Source: Arenicellaceae bacterium
Lineage (GTDB): Bacteria; Pseudomonadota; Gammaproteobacteria; Arenicellales; Arenicellaceae
Direction of reading: 5' to 3'
Length of the DNA: 64,000 nt
Assembly: GCA_029246505.1 (NCBI GenBank)
Contig: JAQWNC010000030.1
Location: 1-64,000 of the forward strand
Shown here: in pieces, positions 16,675-27,093 of the stretch
Position numbering within the stretch: position 1 is the first letter of the stretch
Layout of the letters: each line of letters starts with the position of its first letter
Position numbers and translations under genes: made by a program
The notes under the pieces: model-generated
The model's input: only the letters and a program-made list of their open reading frames with translations
Told to the model about the DNA's origin: nothing
Databases searched by the model: none

Positions 16675-18049
16675 ACTGTATAACAGTTCAGTATTCCGGC
16701 TAACACTTCTTTATGTTTTGTTATTTGCTGGTTCTGTACTGGCAATATTAAGTTTCTTTTATTGGACGTCGGTCGGTTATTTAACCACGCAAACTGACGA
16801 GACCATTAATGCCGAAATCAAAGGCCTTGCGGAGCGCTATAGTAGCGATGGGTTTACCGGTCTGAGGGTCCAGATCGCAGAACGCCTGTCTCGCCAGCAG
16901 CCTGGTGAGAATACCCTCTATCTGTTGACTGACGAACGTTTTCGTCCAATGCTAGGCAATATCAACGAGTGGCCGGATGCACAGCAAGATGCGGGAGGCT
17001 GGCTGGATTTTGAGTTTACGACACCATTGCGGGGAGCAGACGGTTCTGCGGGTGGTCGAGTTAGAATGTATATGGCTCGCGGTCGAACTTTTTTGATTGG
17101 AAATCGTTACCACCTGTTGGTTGGACACGGCATGCGTGAGTTGCAAGAGGTGAGTCAGCAGATATTGCGTGCGATGATTTTTGGCGTCATCGGTGCGGTG
17201 ATTTTGGCGCTCATAGGAGGAGCCTTGTTGCGTCGCACCTTGACGCGTCGACTTGAAGCCATTATTCGCACCAGTCGTCAGGTAATTCGGGGTAATTTAA
17301 GCGAGCGTGTTCCTACCCGGCATAGTGACGACGAGTTTGATGAGTTATCCGAAAATCTGAACCATATGCTTTCACAGCTTGAGCAAGGTATGGATGGTGT
17401 TCGGCGCGTTAGTGACAATATAGCCCATGATTTAAAAACCCCTCTGGCTAGATTACGTAATCGCCTGGAAGAATTGCGTTTAGCGGGTTCGGATGCTGAA
17501 CAGCGAGAACAAATGATTGATCAGGTTGTTGCTGAGGCTGACGGATTACTTGCAACCTTTAACGCACTATTACGTATCGCACGCATCGAGAGCAGCGGCA
17601 AGCGTGAGGCATTCACTGAAATAGAATTAAGTTCTATCTTACGGGATCTGCAAGAGTTATATGAAGCGCTTGCCGAAGAAAAACACCAGGAATTCGTGTT
17701 CGAGGCCGACCATACGCAGTCGCTGGAAGGGGATCGAGATATGCTGTTTCAGGCGCTTGCTAATTTGCTTGATAATGCGATTAAGTACACTCCTAAAGGT
17801 GGCGCAGTGGGGCTGCGAATGTTTGAGCAAGATAACGAGACTCTTATACAGATTAGCGATAGCGGGCCAGGGATTCCGAAGTCAGAGCACGACAACGTGC
17901 TGCAACGGTTTTACCGGGTAGATGAGAGTCGTACCACGCCGGGCAGTGGCTTGGGCTTAGCTCTGTCAGATGCAGTGTTTCGATTACACGGCATGAAGCT
18001 TGGATTCTCTAATAATCATCCAGGATTATGTGTCACGGTAGTGGTGTAA
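16661..18049 (+). CDS. Sensor histidine kinase partnered with the upstream regulator
   Basis: This is a 462-residue membrane kinase. TM1 is VFRLTLLYVLLFAGSVLAIL, then a periplasmic sensor of about 130 residues, TM2 near 170-190 (MIFGVIGAVILALIGGALLL-like), and a HAMP segment. The phospho-acceptor is H256 in NIAHDLKTPLARLRNRL. The ATP-binding domain has N in LANLLDNAIKYTP, then DSGPGIP and GSGLGLALSDAV. The GTG start lies inside the end of the regulator gene. Activity is inferred to be autophosphorylation and transfer to D57 of the partner. The periplasmic domain has no feature that identifies a ligand. Confidence 0.92.
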   Translation: MSRTRLYNSSVFRLTLLYVLLFAGSVLAILSFFYWTSVGYLTTQTDETINAEIKGLAERYSSDGFTGLRVQIAERLSRQQPGENTLYLLTDERFRPMLGNINEWPDAQQDAGGWLDFEFTTPLRGADGSAGGRVRMYMARGRTFLIGNRYHLLVGHGMRELQEVSQQILRAMIFGVIGAVILALIGGALLRRTLTRRLEAIIRTSRQVIRGNLSERVPTRHSDDEFDELSENLNHMLSQLEQGMDGVRRVSDNIAHDLKTPLARLRNRLEELRLAGSDAEQREQMIDQVVAEADGLLATFNALLRIARIESSGKREAFTEIELSSILRDLQELYEALAEEKHQEFVFEADHTQSLEGDRDMLFQALANLLDNAIKYTPKGGAVGLRMFEQDNETLIQISDSGPGIPKSEHDNVLQRFYRVDESRTTPGSGLGLALSDAVFRLHGMKLGFSNNHPGLCVTVVV

Positions 18050-18126
18050 TGTTGATGAAAATAGTACTGGATAATTAATCATAAAACATTAGAGTTCTCG
18101 ATTCTTGAAAAAATGCAAATGGTTAA

Positions 18127-19125
<999 letters not shown>

Positions 19126-19179
19126 ATTAATCAACCCGCTTTGAAGGTGAGTACATTCAACTAAGAACGCTAGAAAATA

Positions 19180-19497
19180 TTATTGCGATACTGGCAACCG
19201 GACAACCAGGCCCTCTAATTCGACGGTTACCTTAATCTGACAAGAGAGCCGGCTATTGTCTTTCGGCTCCAATACGCACTCAACCATTGCTTCTTCCATA
19301 TCATCTGCTGTTGGTATTTTACTTAGCCACGCTTCGTCAACATAAACATGGCAGGTCGCGCAGCTACAAGCGCCACCACATTCGGCTAAAATACCGTCAA
19401 TACCATTGTCAACTGCTCCCTGCATGACGCTGTTACCCTCAGCCACCTCCACTTCGTATTCGTTGCCGTTATGCTGAATGTATTTAATGAGTGCCAT
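19180..19497 (-). CDS. Adrenodoxin-type [2Fe-2S] ferredoxin
   Basis: The 105-residue protein has cluster ligands C40, C46, C49 and C86, i.e. the C-x5-C-x2-C-x36-C spacing of adrenodoxin/putidaredoxin-like ferredoxins. The segment [20 protein letters not shown] is typical. It carries electrons to oxygenases, cytochrome P450s or biosynthetic enzymes; the partner is not in the window. The family also includes the Isc ferredoxin, but no isc genes are nearby and the sequence ([13 protein letters not shown]) looks more like the P450/monooxygenase type. It reads leftward alone, facing trxB. Confidence 0.9.
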   Translation of the reverse strand: MALIKYIQHNGNEYEVEVAEGNSVMQGAVDNGIDGILAECGGACSCATCHVYVDEAWLSKIPTADDMEEAMVECVLEPKDNSRLSCQIKVTVELEGLVVRLPVSQ

Positions 19498-20140
19498 CTA
19501 ATTCTCCAAACCTTGTGTCTTTAAATTTCTGTGCGCGATTATACGTAATTAGTCGCTCGTTGATAGTGGATAGTTATCTTTGTTTATTGCGACTTTTTGC
19601 TGGTATTTACTAATGCTTTTGTGCACAATCTCAAGCATTGGATAAGTATGACGTGCTTTTCGGCAGGAGCCTGCAGTCAGACCAAGGTCATACTCGATCG
19701 TTTTACTCTTTCGAAGTGCATCCGATACACAAGTAGGCTTTAATATCCTCCATTGGTTTCCTCATAAATAATTCAAAGGAAATCGAGAATTTTTATGTTA
19801 GCCCTTTTCTATAAACGGCTGAATATAGGTATGCCGCCATTGTATCCAGTGCCGGATTAAGTAGCTCAGTGACGTTGCCGATTGTGGTTGAATAGCATAT
19901 CTATGCTCTGCTAAATCTGGGACAACTGTTTAATATATCAATTGATAGTATTTGCGGACAGCGCATATACACAGGACTCAATAGACAAGCTCGTTTGGCA
20001 CAAAATTGATAGTTTTAGTGCATTTTGCATAGGTTCGTATCGTTAAATGAACAACTGCCTAAAAGTTAATGAAAGCAAAAGTTTTACCATGAACAGTTGA
20101 GCTAATAGCAAAAATTTTAATTACGTTCGAATAAAATTAT
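19498..20140. other. 643-base gap without a recognisable gene
   Basis: No conserved gene, tRNA or known RNA was seen between the divergent ferredoxin and pcnB genes. On the minus strand a 20-codon frame near 19700-19765 contains an isolated C-x2-C (KAYLCIGC), and the following 60 codons in another frame are open but have no start. These may be remnants, but nothing can be identified. Promoters for both flanking genes must lie here. The pcnB-proximal end is very AT-rich. Confidence 0.35.
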
Positions 20141-21778
20141 ATGTCAGAAAAAAAATTGAACCAACAATTGGAAAAGCAACCAGTGGAAGCAAAAATACTC
20201 GGTGCAAGTGAGTATTCGATTACGCCAGATCAATTGAGCAAAGCAGCAAATATTGTGATTAACACGCTGCAAGAAGCGGGTTATGAAGCCTTTGTAGTTG
20301 GTGGGTGTGTCCGTGATCTTATTGTTGGTAAGCGCCCCAAAGACTTTGACGTCTCGACCGATGCTTCGCCTGAGCAGGTGTGTGGATTATTTAAAATGGC
20401 ACGAACGGTTGGGCGGCGGTTTCGTATAGCTCACGTAAAGATAGATCGTGAAATTATTGAAGTAGCGACATTTAGGGCTGCTGCTGATAAAGATACACGG
20501 GTCGGCCAAATGGTTGAAAGTACCGAAGGTATGCTTACTCGTGACAATGTTTATGGGACTCGGGCAGAGGATGCGTTAAGACGAGATTTTACCGTGAATG
20601 CACTTTACTACGATCCGGTGAGTAGCCTGCTATTGGATGATGTTGGTGGGTTGGATGACATCGAAGCTAAGTTTTTACGAAGTATTGGTCCGGTTGAACA
20701 GCGCTTCCGAGAAGATCCAGTGCGGATGCTTCGAGTGATTCGGTTTTCGGCCAAGCTAGGTTTTGAAATGGAACCAGAAGCTATGAGCATGATCGAAGAG
20801 TTAGGCGGTATGCTGAATAATGTTCCACCAGCGAGGATGTTTGACGAAGTATTGAAACTTTTTCATGGTGGTGCTGCTTTGGCAACATTTGTATTGCTGC
20901 GTAAGTATGCTTTGTTTAAGTACTTGTTCCCGTTCACTGACCATTGCCTGGATGACGATGAGCCTGGCCTCCCTGAAAAAGCAATGGCCAACACGGATAA
21001 ACGTGTCAATGAAGGCAAGCCGGTTATTCCTGCGTTTCTCTTCGCTTGTATGCTGTGGGAGCCGGTACGTGATGATGCTGAAAAGATTATTACTAGCGGG
21101 GCATCGGCTAATCAAGCCTGGAAAATCGCGATAGATGACACTTTGCGAGATCAGTGTCAATACGTAGCGATTCCAAAGCGACTAGCCGAAACTATCGTGG
21201 ATATATGGGACTTGCAGATGCGCTTGGCTCGCCGCCAACCTGTAGAAATAAAGTCGTTGATGGGACAAAGGAGATTTCGTGCGGCGTATGATTTTTTATT
21301 GTTACGCTCGGAATTGAGCGAGGTTGATCGTGATATTGTTGATTGGTGGACCGAAATCCAAGAGCAAGATGCCGAGCAGCAGCTGGAGATGGTTCAAACG
21401 TTGAAGCAAGAGCGTGAAGAGGATAGCGATTATCCGGACGATAACATTGGTAATCGAGTTGATGGCCCAGATCGAAATACCAGCGGCAATACGAGTAATA
21501 ATAGTGCTCGTCAAAATAAAAATAAGTCACGTGGCCGCGGTCGTGGGCGGCGTAATACGCCAAATAGTGGTCAGGCCAATGGTCAAAGAGGTGGTCAAGG
21601 GCAGCAGCCTAAAGGTGCCGGGCAGTCCAGGCGTCGAAAGCGCCCTAGCGGGGGTGGTCCGAAAACAGCTAGCGATTCGAACGGCCAGCATCGCGATGGG
21701 CGGGCCCGTGTTCCAGGTAAGCGTTTTGGCGGAGGTCGTAATCGTAAAACCAGCGATACTAGCTCAGCTTCGAGTTAA
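20141..21778 (+). CDS. pcnB: Poly(A) polymerase I
   Basis: The 545-residue class II nucleotidyltransferase has the catalytic head GGCVRDLIVGKRPKDFDVS, whose aspartates bind the metals. It is followed by RTVGRRFRIAHV, the conserved RRDFTVNALYYD and REDPVRMLRVIRFSAKLGFE. The last 110 residues are a basic, glycine/asparagine/serine-rich tail with RG repeats (SRGRGRGRR), a feature of PcnB C-termini here unusually long. The enzyme adds 3' poly(A) to RNA and promotes decay. It could be confused with CCA-adding enzyme, but the RRDFTVNAL context, length and following folK favour PcnB. Unlike E. coli pcnB, it begins with an ordinary ATG, with no clear Shine-Dalgarno. Confidence 0.94.
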   Translation: MSEKKLNQQLEKQPVEAKILGASEYSITPDQLSKAANIVINTLQEAGYEAFVVGGCVRDLIVGKRPKDFDVSTDASPEQVCGLFKMARTVGRRFRIAHVKIDREIIEVATFRAAADKDTRVGQMVESTEGMLTRDNVYGTRAEDALRRDFTVNALYYDPVSSLLLDDVGGLDDIEAKFLRSIGPVEQRFREDPVRMLRVIRFSAKLGFEMEPEAMSMIEELGGMLNNVPPARMFDEVLKLFHGGAALATFVLLRKYALFKYLFPFTDHCLDDDEPGLPEKAMANTDKRVNEGKPVIPAFLFACMLWEPVRDDAEKIITSGASANQAWKIAIDDTLRDQCQYVAIPKRLAETIVDIWDLQMRLARRQPVEIKSLMGQRRFRAAYDFLLLRSELSEVDRDIVDWWTEIQEQDAEQQLEMVQTLKQEREEDSDYPDDNIGNRVDGPDRNTSGNTSNNSARQNKNKSRGRGRGRRNTPNSGQANGQRGGQGQQPKGAGQSRRRKRPSGGGPKTASDSNGQHRDGRARVPGKRFGGGRNRKTSDTSSASS

Positions 21779-21829
21779 CTAAGTTAAAATGGGTTACTAC
21801 AGCTCGCATTACGGATAAACCAGAGGTTT

Positions 21830-22342
21830 GTGGTGGTCATAGCCTATTTGGGGGTTGGTGCGAATTTGGGGCGACCAGAAAAGCAAATCCAGCTTGCTAG
21901 TGCTTTGTTGGTAAATCACTGCGCAGTTCAAATTCTTAAATCATCGTCAATGTTTCGGAGTGCCCCGATAGGTCGTTCGCCTTATAGTGGTAAAGGTTTG
22001 GGTTTTTATGTAAACGCTGTCTGGCAAATTCGTACGTCCTTGTCGGCGTATAAACTTTTATCAGTATTGAAGTCTATCGAGCTTAGATTGGGTCGTAATC
22101 GATTTCGCAGTAGTAAAAACCTGGCCCGAACACTAGATTTGGATTTGTTGTTGTATGGTGCCCAACGAATCAATACGAAAAATTTAACCGTGCCGCACCA
22201 AAGGATGCATCAAAGGCGGTTTGTCTTGGAGCCGTTAGCTGAAATTGCGCCAAGGCTTCTTGTGCCAGGTGTTGGGGCGGTTCAGAACCTGATTAAACAG
22301 AATTATATAGTAGCCCAGGCAGTTGAGTTGTTGCCAAGTTAA
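21830..22342 (+). CDS. folK: 6-Hydroxymethyl-7,8-dihydropterin pyrophosphokinase
   Basis: The 170-residue protein starts AYLGVGANLGRPEKQIQLA and has the HPPK signature RTLDLDLLLYG, whose aspartates bind magnesium, followed by LTVPHQRMHQRRFVLEPLAEIAP. It transfers pyrophosphate from ATP to the pterin, the step before FolP in folate synthesis (folP is at 58879). GTG starts at 21830 or 21833 both fit the AGAGG upstream; there is no ATG. pcnB-folK is the standard order, but the panBC genes that often follow are absent. Confidence 0.93.
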   Translation: MVVIAYLGVGANLGRPEKQIQLASALLVNHCAVQILKSSSMFRSAPIGRSPYSGKGLGFYVNAVWQIRTSLSAYKLLSVLKSIELRLGRNRFRSSKNLARTLDLDLLLYGAQRINTKNLTVPHQRMHQRRFVLEPLAEIAPRLLVPGVGAVQNLIKQNYIVAQAVELLPS

Positions 22343-22380
22343 ACAGGGCCGTTATTCCCTTCTTTGATTTTGTATTAGAC

Positions 22381-22935
22381 ATGGCGCAAGTTTTTCATGT
22401 ACAACCTGAAAATCCTTAATCTAGATTGCTCAAACAAGTAGTTGAAATACTACAATAGGCCGGTTTGGTTGTGTATCCGACTGATAGCAGAGATACAATG
22501 GTTTGTCATATTGGTGATAAAGAAGCTATGCGGCGTATAGGGCCAATCCGTGCATTGAATAAGGATCACCACTACACCTTGGTTGGACGAGGCATATCGC
22601 AACTAAGTCAATATTTCAAAATGACGAATGAGCAGTTTCGTTTACTTTCAGCTTGCACACCTGGAGCGTATACTTTTATTTTACCAGCAACCCGAGAGGT
22701 GCCGCGCCGGCTTCAGCATCAGAAGCGACGTACCATAGGGTTTCGGATACCGGATAATCGCATTGTGCAGGATCTATTAGGGCTATTGGCTGAACCGATT
22801 ATAATCTCTACCCTGATCTTGCCAAACTCTGAATTTCCAATGGGTGACCCAGATGAAAGTCGGGCGAACCTTAAGTATCAGGTTCAAGTGGTTATTGATG
22901 GGGGCACGGAGGTAAAGAGCCAACTACGCTTTTAG
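22381..22935 (+). pseudogene. yciO: Broken YciO (Sua5/YrdC family) gene
   Basis: From ATG 22381 the frame reads MAQVFHVQPENP then TAA (22417-22419), SRLLKQVVEILQ then TAG (22456-22458), and then AGLVVYPTDSRDTMV. The rest matches the YciO family to the end (TPGAYTFILPATREVPRRLQ, IGFRIPDN, STLILP, VVIDGG). The conserved PTDSGYALGC has become PTDSRDTMVC. Two stops in one frame near the start argue for inactivation rather than sequencing error, although the rest stays open. In relatives yciO lies upstream of trpS-scpA-scpB-rluB, as here. A GTG restart at 22465-22470 is conceivable but would lack the first strand. Confidence 0.82.
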
Positions 22936-23148
22936 CATGGACTGATGAAAATCCAAAGATCCTCCGCCGTTTAGATAAAGTTATTGTATTCCGATAGGAA
23001 GAAGTATTCTTCGAGTAACAACTCGTTACTTATTCACGATCTGTCGCATACTACTAAATTTTTGCGCTAGGCCTAAGAAAGCTTAGAACCTAGACAGGTA
23101 TTTGTTACCATTGCGGGTATTAATTTTGTTGAATTTTAGGAGTAAGCA

Positions 23149-24366
23149 TTGATTAGTAAGTCCGGGCAGCCAAATCGAGTTGTGTCAGGTATGCGGCCTA
23201 CGGGGCGGCTGCATCTTGGTCATTACCATGGAGTGCTAAAGAATTGGATAGAGATGCAGCACGAATATGACTGCTACTTTTTTGTTGCCGATTGGCATGC
23301 CCTAACGACGCACTATGAATCTGAAACGGCTAGTATTTCGGATAGTGTATGGGAAATGGTGATTGATTGGCTAGCGGCTGGTGTGGACCCAAGTCGGGCA
23401 ACTTTATTTGTACAATCACGCGTGCCACAGCATGCAGAATTAAATTTATTACTCTCAATGATTACCCCTCTTGGCTGGCTTGAGCGGGTGCCTAGCTACA
23501 AAGATCAACAGGATAAATTGCACGAAAAGGATTTATCTACGCATGGGTTTTTAGGTTATCCGGTGTTACAAGCTGCGGATATAACTTTGTATCAAGCCTC
23601 TAAAGTGCCTGTCGGCGAAGATCAGGTTCCGCATGTGGAGTTAACCCGTGAGATCACCCGCCGATTTAATTATCTTTATGGGCGTGAACTAGGATTTGAA
23701 GAAAAAGCGGAATTAGCGATTGGTAAATTAGGGAAGAAAGGAGCGAAATTATATCGGACCCTTAAAACTGCCTATACTGAACGCGGGGAACAAGATGCTA
23801 TTGAGCGTAGTCATGCGTTGCTACTCAGCAATCAAAATTTAACCAATGCCGAAAGCGAGCTGCTGTACGGTTATATTGAGGGGGGAGGTCGGGTAATTCT
23901 TCAAGAGCCAGAGGCCCTGTTGACTGAGGCTTCTAAAGTCCCGGGACTGGATGGGCAGAAGATGTCTAAGTCTTACGGTAATACTATTGCACTTAGAGAT
24001 GATCTTGCTCGAGTAGAGCGTGAATTAAGGGCTATGCCGACTGACCCGGCGCGAGTAAGGCGAAATGATCCGGGGAATCCAAACTTATGCCCAGTATGGG
24101 ATTTACATCATATTTATGCCGATCAAGATACTAAAGATTGGGTGGAAGAAGGCTGTCGAACAGCGGCCATAGGCTGCGTGGATTGCAAACAGCCTTTGAT
24201 CGATGCGATTCTAAGCGAACAGAAAGATATAGCTCAACGTGCGAATGAGTATTCGCACGACCCAACATTGGTAAAGAATATTATTGCGGATGGTTGTGAG
24301 CGGGCACGTGATACTGCAGAAGAGACGATGGACGAAGTACGACGTGCGATGTCACTTGATTACTAA
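23149..24366 (+). CDS. trpS: Tryptophanyl-tRNA synthetase
   Basis: The 405-residue class I synthetase has the HIGH-type motif in GMRPTGRLHLGHYHGVLKNW, then the KMSKS motif (LDGQKMSKSYGNTIALRDD). It is longer than the roughly 330-residue E. coli enzyme. The extra length falls in the middle (about 180-245) and resembles the long TrpRS form seen in Pseudomonas-type bacteria. The start is TTG at 23149, chosen because TAGGAG lies six bases ahead and no ATG precedes the HIGH region in frame. It charges tRNA-Trp and is followed by scpA 29 bases on. Confidence 0.96.
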   Translation: MISKSGQPNRVVSGMRPTGRLHLGHYHGVLKNWIEMQHEYDCYFFVADWHALTTHYESETASISDSVWEMVIDWLAAGVDPSRATLFVQSRVPQHAELNLLLSMITPLGWLERVPSYKDQQDKLHEKDLSTHGFLGYPVLQAADITLYQASKVPVGEDQVPHVELTREITRRFNYLYGRELGFEEKAELAIGKLGKKGAKLYRTLKTAYTERGEQDAIERSHALLLSNQNLTNAESELLYGYIEGGGRVILQEPEALLTEASKVPGLDGQKMSKSYGNTIALRDDLARVERELRAMPTDPARVRRNDPGNPNLCPVWDLHHIYADQDTKDWVEEGCRTAAIGCVDCKQPLIDAILSEQKDIAQRANEYSHDPTLVKNIIADGCERARDTAEETMDEVRRAMSLDY

Positions 24367-24395
24367 GGTCTTTTGCAAAATTGAAAGAAAAGTAA

Positions 24396-25265
24396 ATGAC
24401 AGCTGACGACGATAATCTACAGCCCGATAGCGAGTTGGGAACCACTGCTAAACAAGGTGAATTGTCGTCGTCCGCAGACAACAACGGCTACGGTGGCGCT
24501 TTGCGTGCAGTTGTGTTAGGTCAAGTGATGACCGAGCTGCCCAAGGATTTATACATTCCACCAGATGCGTTGGAAGTTATATTGGAGGGTTTTGAAGGCC
24601 CGTTAGACTTGTTGCTCTACCTGATTCGCAAACAGAATATAGATATTTTGGATATTCCTGTCGCTGAGATTACCCGTCAATATATGGGTTATGTTGAATT
24701 AATGCGCATAGCGAATTTGGATTTAGCGGCGGAATATTTGGTGATGGCGGCGCTACTTGCGGAAATTAAGTCTCGTATGTTACTACCTAGGCAGGCGACC
24801 AATGAAGAGGATGAAGAGGACCCTCGAGCAATTTTAATTCGACGATTGCAGGAGTATGAGCGATACTCGCAAGCGGCTACCGCGCTAGAAGACTTGCCTC
24901 GACTGGAGCGAGACATCCACAGGGCGCAAGTTAAGTATGATATTCCAAAAGAGGATGTGGCTGATCCGAACGTCACATTGCAACAGCTAATGCTTGCTTA
25001 CGAGCGTGTTGTTGCACGCGTAGAGAGTCGTGAAGGTTTGTTCGTCAGCAGAGATACTTTGTCCATACGCGAGCGCATGACGGATATTTTGAAGATTCTT
25101 CGCATCCAGAAGAATGTGATGTTTGAACAATTGTTTAAACCTGAGGAGGGCCGCTTGGGTGTGGTTGTTACTTTTATTTCATTGCTGGAATTATTTCGGG
25201 GTGATTCGCTTATTGTTGTTCAAAACGAAGCTTTTGCACCCATACATATTAGGGCAGCTGAATGA
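24396..25265 (+). CDS. scpA: Segregation and condensation protein A
   Basis: The 289-residue kleisin has its conserved core beginning at about residue 60 (EVILEGFEGPLDLLLYLIRK, IDILDIPVAEITRQYM, AAEYLVMAALLAEIKSRMLL) and a C-terminal winged helix (FISLLELFRGDSLIVVQNEA). The first 50 residues are a hydrophilic extension. ScpA bridges the Smc heads with ScpB in chromosome condensation. Its stop overlaps the scpB start (ATGA), so they are made together in matched amounts. Smc itself is not in the window. Confidence 0.95.
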   Translation: MTADDDNLQPDSELGTTAKQGELSSSADNNGYGGALRAVVLGQVMTELPKDLYIPPDALEVILEGFEGPLDLLLYLIRKQNIDILDIPVAEITRQYMGYVELMRIANLDLAAEYLVMAALLAEIKSRMLLPRQATNEEDEEDPRAILIRRLQEYERYSQAATALEDLPRLERDIHRAQVKYDIPKEDVADPNVTLQQLMLAYERVVARVESREGLFVSRDTLSIRERMTDILKILRIQKNVMFEQLFKPEEGRLGVVVTFISLLELFRGDSLIVVQNEAFAPIHIRAAE

Positions 25266-26062
25266 GTGAATCGAAAGAAAAACCCACCAGGAATTTAAAC
25301 TTTCTTGGTGGAACAGATGAGCTAGAGCGAATTATAGAGGCAGCATTGTTTGCGACCGATGAGACCTTAAGTATTCGCCAGTTGCAGGCATTGTTTCTAG
25401 TCGATGCAGTACCGACCACTGATGAATTGAAATCCGCACTGGATTCGCTAACCACTTTTTATCAGAGCAGAGGTGTTGAATTGCGGAGGCTGGGTAAAGG
25501 CTGGCGTTTTCATACTCGCGATATATATTCTGATTGGATAGCAAAGATGTTTCGTGAAAAGCCGCCGCGGTACTCACGCGCGCTGATGGAGACACTATCT
25601 ATTATTGCCTATCGGCAACCGGTTACTCGCGGCGAAATTGAAGAAATTCGAGGGGTGGCAGTTAGTTCCGATATGGTACGAACTTTGACAGAACGTGGTT
25701 GGGTGGTTGCGGTCGGTCACAAAGATTTACCTGGGCGGCCTGAATTACTAGGAACCACCGATGTATTTCTTCAGTATTTTAATTTACCTGGCCTAAAAGA
25801 ATTACCTGAGCTACCGGATAGGCGAGACCTTCAGGACGTGGCGAAAGATAGTAATGTAGAAATGCCAGTATTGCGAGCCCCTGAATTAGATGGGTCCGAA
25901 AGCGAGGTCGCTGTTACAGAAACGACTGAACTGGCGGAAGCCGTGCCGAAGGGTGATCGTCAAACGGCTTCTGCTGTTGGCGGAGTCCAGCTTGCTGAAG
26001 TAATCAAGTTGCCTATATCTAGTTCCGAAGATAGCGATGGCTTAAGTAATCAAGACGATTGA
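25262..26062 (+). CDS. scpB: Segregation and condensation protein B
   Basis: The 266-residue protein is the partner of ScpA in the Smc complex. It has tandem winged-helix domains: ERIIEAALFATDETLSIRQL and WRFHTRDIYSDWI, then SRALMETLSIIAYRQPVTRG, EIEEIRGVAVSSDMVRTL and PGRPELLGTTDVFLQYFNL. The last 70 residues form an acidic, probably disordered tail (LDGSESEVAVTETTELAEA), common among gammaproteobacterial ScpB proteins. Four-base overlap with scpA; rluB follows after 35 bases, the usual order. Confidence 0.95.
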   Translation: MSESKEKPTRNLNFLGGTDELERIIEAALFATDETLSIRQLQALFLVDAVPTTDELKSALDSLTTFYQSRGVELRRLGKGWRFHTRDIYSDWIAKMFREKPPRYSRALMETLSIIAYRQPVTRGEIEEIRGVAVSSDMVRTLTERGWVVAVGHKDLPGRPELLGTTDVFLQYFNLPGLKELPELPDRRDLQDVAKDSNVEMPVLRAPELDGSESEVAVTETTELAEAVPKGDRQTASAVGGVQLAEVIKLPISSSEDSDGLSNQDD

Positions 26063-26097
26063 TTATTCAAAACCTCGACTCATTGGCCGGCTAGAAA

Positions 26098-26991
26098 ATG
26101 ACTGAGCGTATACAAAAAATATTGGCTGGTGCCGGACTTGGGTCCCGTAGACAAGCTGAACGCTGGATAGAAGAAGGGAGAGTAAAGCTAAATGGTAAGC
26201 GAGCCAAGCTAGGTCAGTCAGCGACTAAGCGCGATCTAATTCAGTTTGATGGCAAATCTGTGACAATGGCAGAGACCTTGCCATCCGATGCGCGTGTATT
26301 GCTATATCATAAACCCGAAGGCGAGATTTGTACTCGTGCGCCCGGTGAGAAACGACCAACTGTTTTTGACAATTTGCCGGTCTTGGTTTCCAGCCGTTGG
26401 ATATCAGTAGGGCGACTCGACTTGAATACCAGCGGCGTGTTGCTGTTTACTAATTGTGGGGATCTGGCAAATCGTTTGATGCACCCTTCGAGTGAAATAG
26501 AGCGAGAGTATGTCGTTAGACTTTTGGGGCCAATCAAGAAAGGTGCTATTGATGCATTGCTCAATGGTGTCACTATTGATGGAAAGTCAGCGGCGTTTGA
26601 TCGTGTTGAAGAGATTCAGGGTAGTGATGGGTGTAATCAATGGTTTCGCGTGGTGATTCGGGAGGGGAGATACCGCGAGGTTAGAAAACTTTGGGAGGCG
26701 GTGGGTTACACGGTTAACCGATTAAAACGCATCCGTTATGGAGATATTAAGCTGCCTCGAAGTTTGCGAGCCGGCAAGTTTAATGCAATGCCTCCTAGAC
26801 AGAGGGATAAGGTGCTGGGAATGGCTGGTATGTTGTTAGAGGCTTGTCACATAAATTTGAAACGTAGACCCAGTAATAATTTAGTAGCAGAAGCCCAGGG
26901 CACAAAGTTAAATCGGGTTAAAACTGTTGGTCCAGCTAAAAAGTCGGATAAACGTAAGGTAAGCAAAGCTACGCCAAGACGAAGGAGCTAG
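26098..26991 (+). CDS. rluB: 23S rRNA pseudouridine(2605) synthase
   Basis: The 297-residue protein has an N-terminal S4-like RNA-binding domain (IQKILAGAGLGSRRQAERWI). A RsuA-family catalytic domain follows, with the active-site aspartate in SVGRLDLNTSGVLLFTNCGD and then REGRYREVRKLWEAVGY. The last 70 residues are basic and lysine/arginine-rich, as in RluB. It isomerises U2605 of 23S rRNA. RluE/RluF are alternatives, but the scpB-rluB linkage and basic tail favour RluB. Downstream lies degraded DNA. Confidence 0.93.
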   Translation: MTERIQKILAGAGLGSRRQAERWIEEGRVKLNGKRAKLGQSATKRDLIQFDGKSVTMAETLPSDARVLLYHKPEGEICTRAPGEKRPTVFDNLPVLVSSRWISVGRLDLNTSGVLLFTNCGDLANRLMHPSSEIEREYVVRLLGPIKKGAIDALLNGVTIDGKSAAFDRVEEIQGSDGCNQWFRVVIREGRYREVRKLWEAVGYTVNRLKRIRYGDIKLPRSLRAGKFNAMPPRQRDKVLGMAGMLLEACHINLKRRPSNNLVAEAQGTKLNRVKTVGPAKKSDKRKVSKATPRRRS

Positions 26992-27093
26992 TATTCGTCA
27001 TGCGAGTGTCTGTTATAACGATTTTTTTAACGCGTTTGTTATAATTCAATACACATCAGATTTGGTAGCTCGCTAGCTCGGTAGAGAGATAGT

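Noticed and set aside
19690-19770. Minus-strand 20-codon frame with C-x2-C (KAYLCIGC), rubredoxin-like at first glance
   Set aside because: Too short, ends in a stop, and the second rubredoxin cysteine pair is not found nearby in any frame.
20141-20143. Possible ATT start for pcnB, as known in E. coli
   Set aside because: An ATG is present at a sensible position; no evidence for a non-standard start here.
21192-21782. Several long alternative frames over the pcnB tail
   Set aside because: They are by-products of the repetitive, RG-rich 3' end of pcnB; none resembles a protein family.
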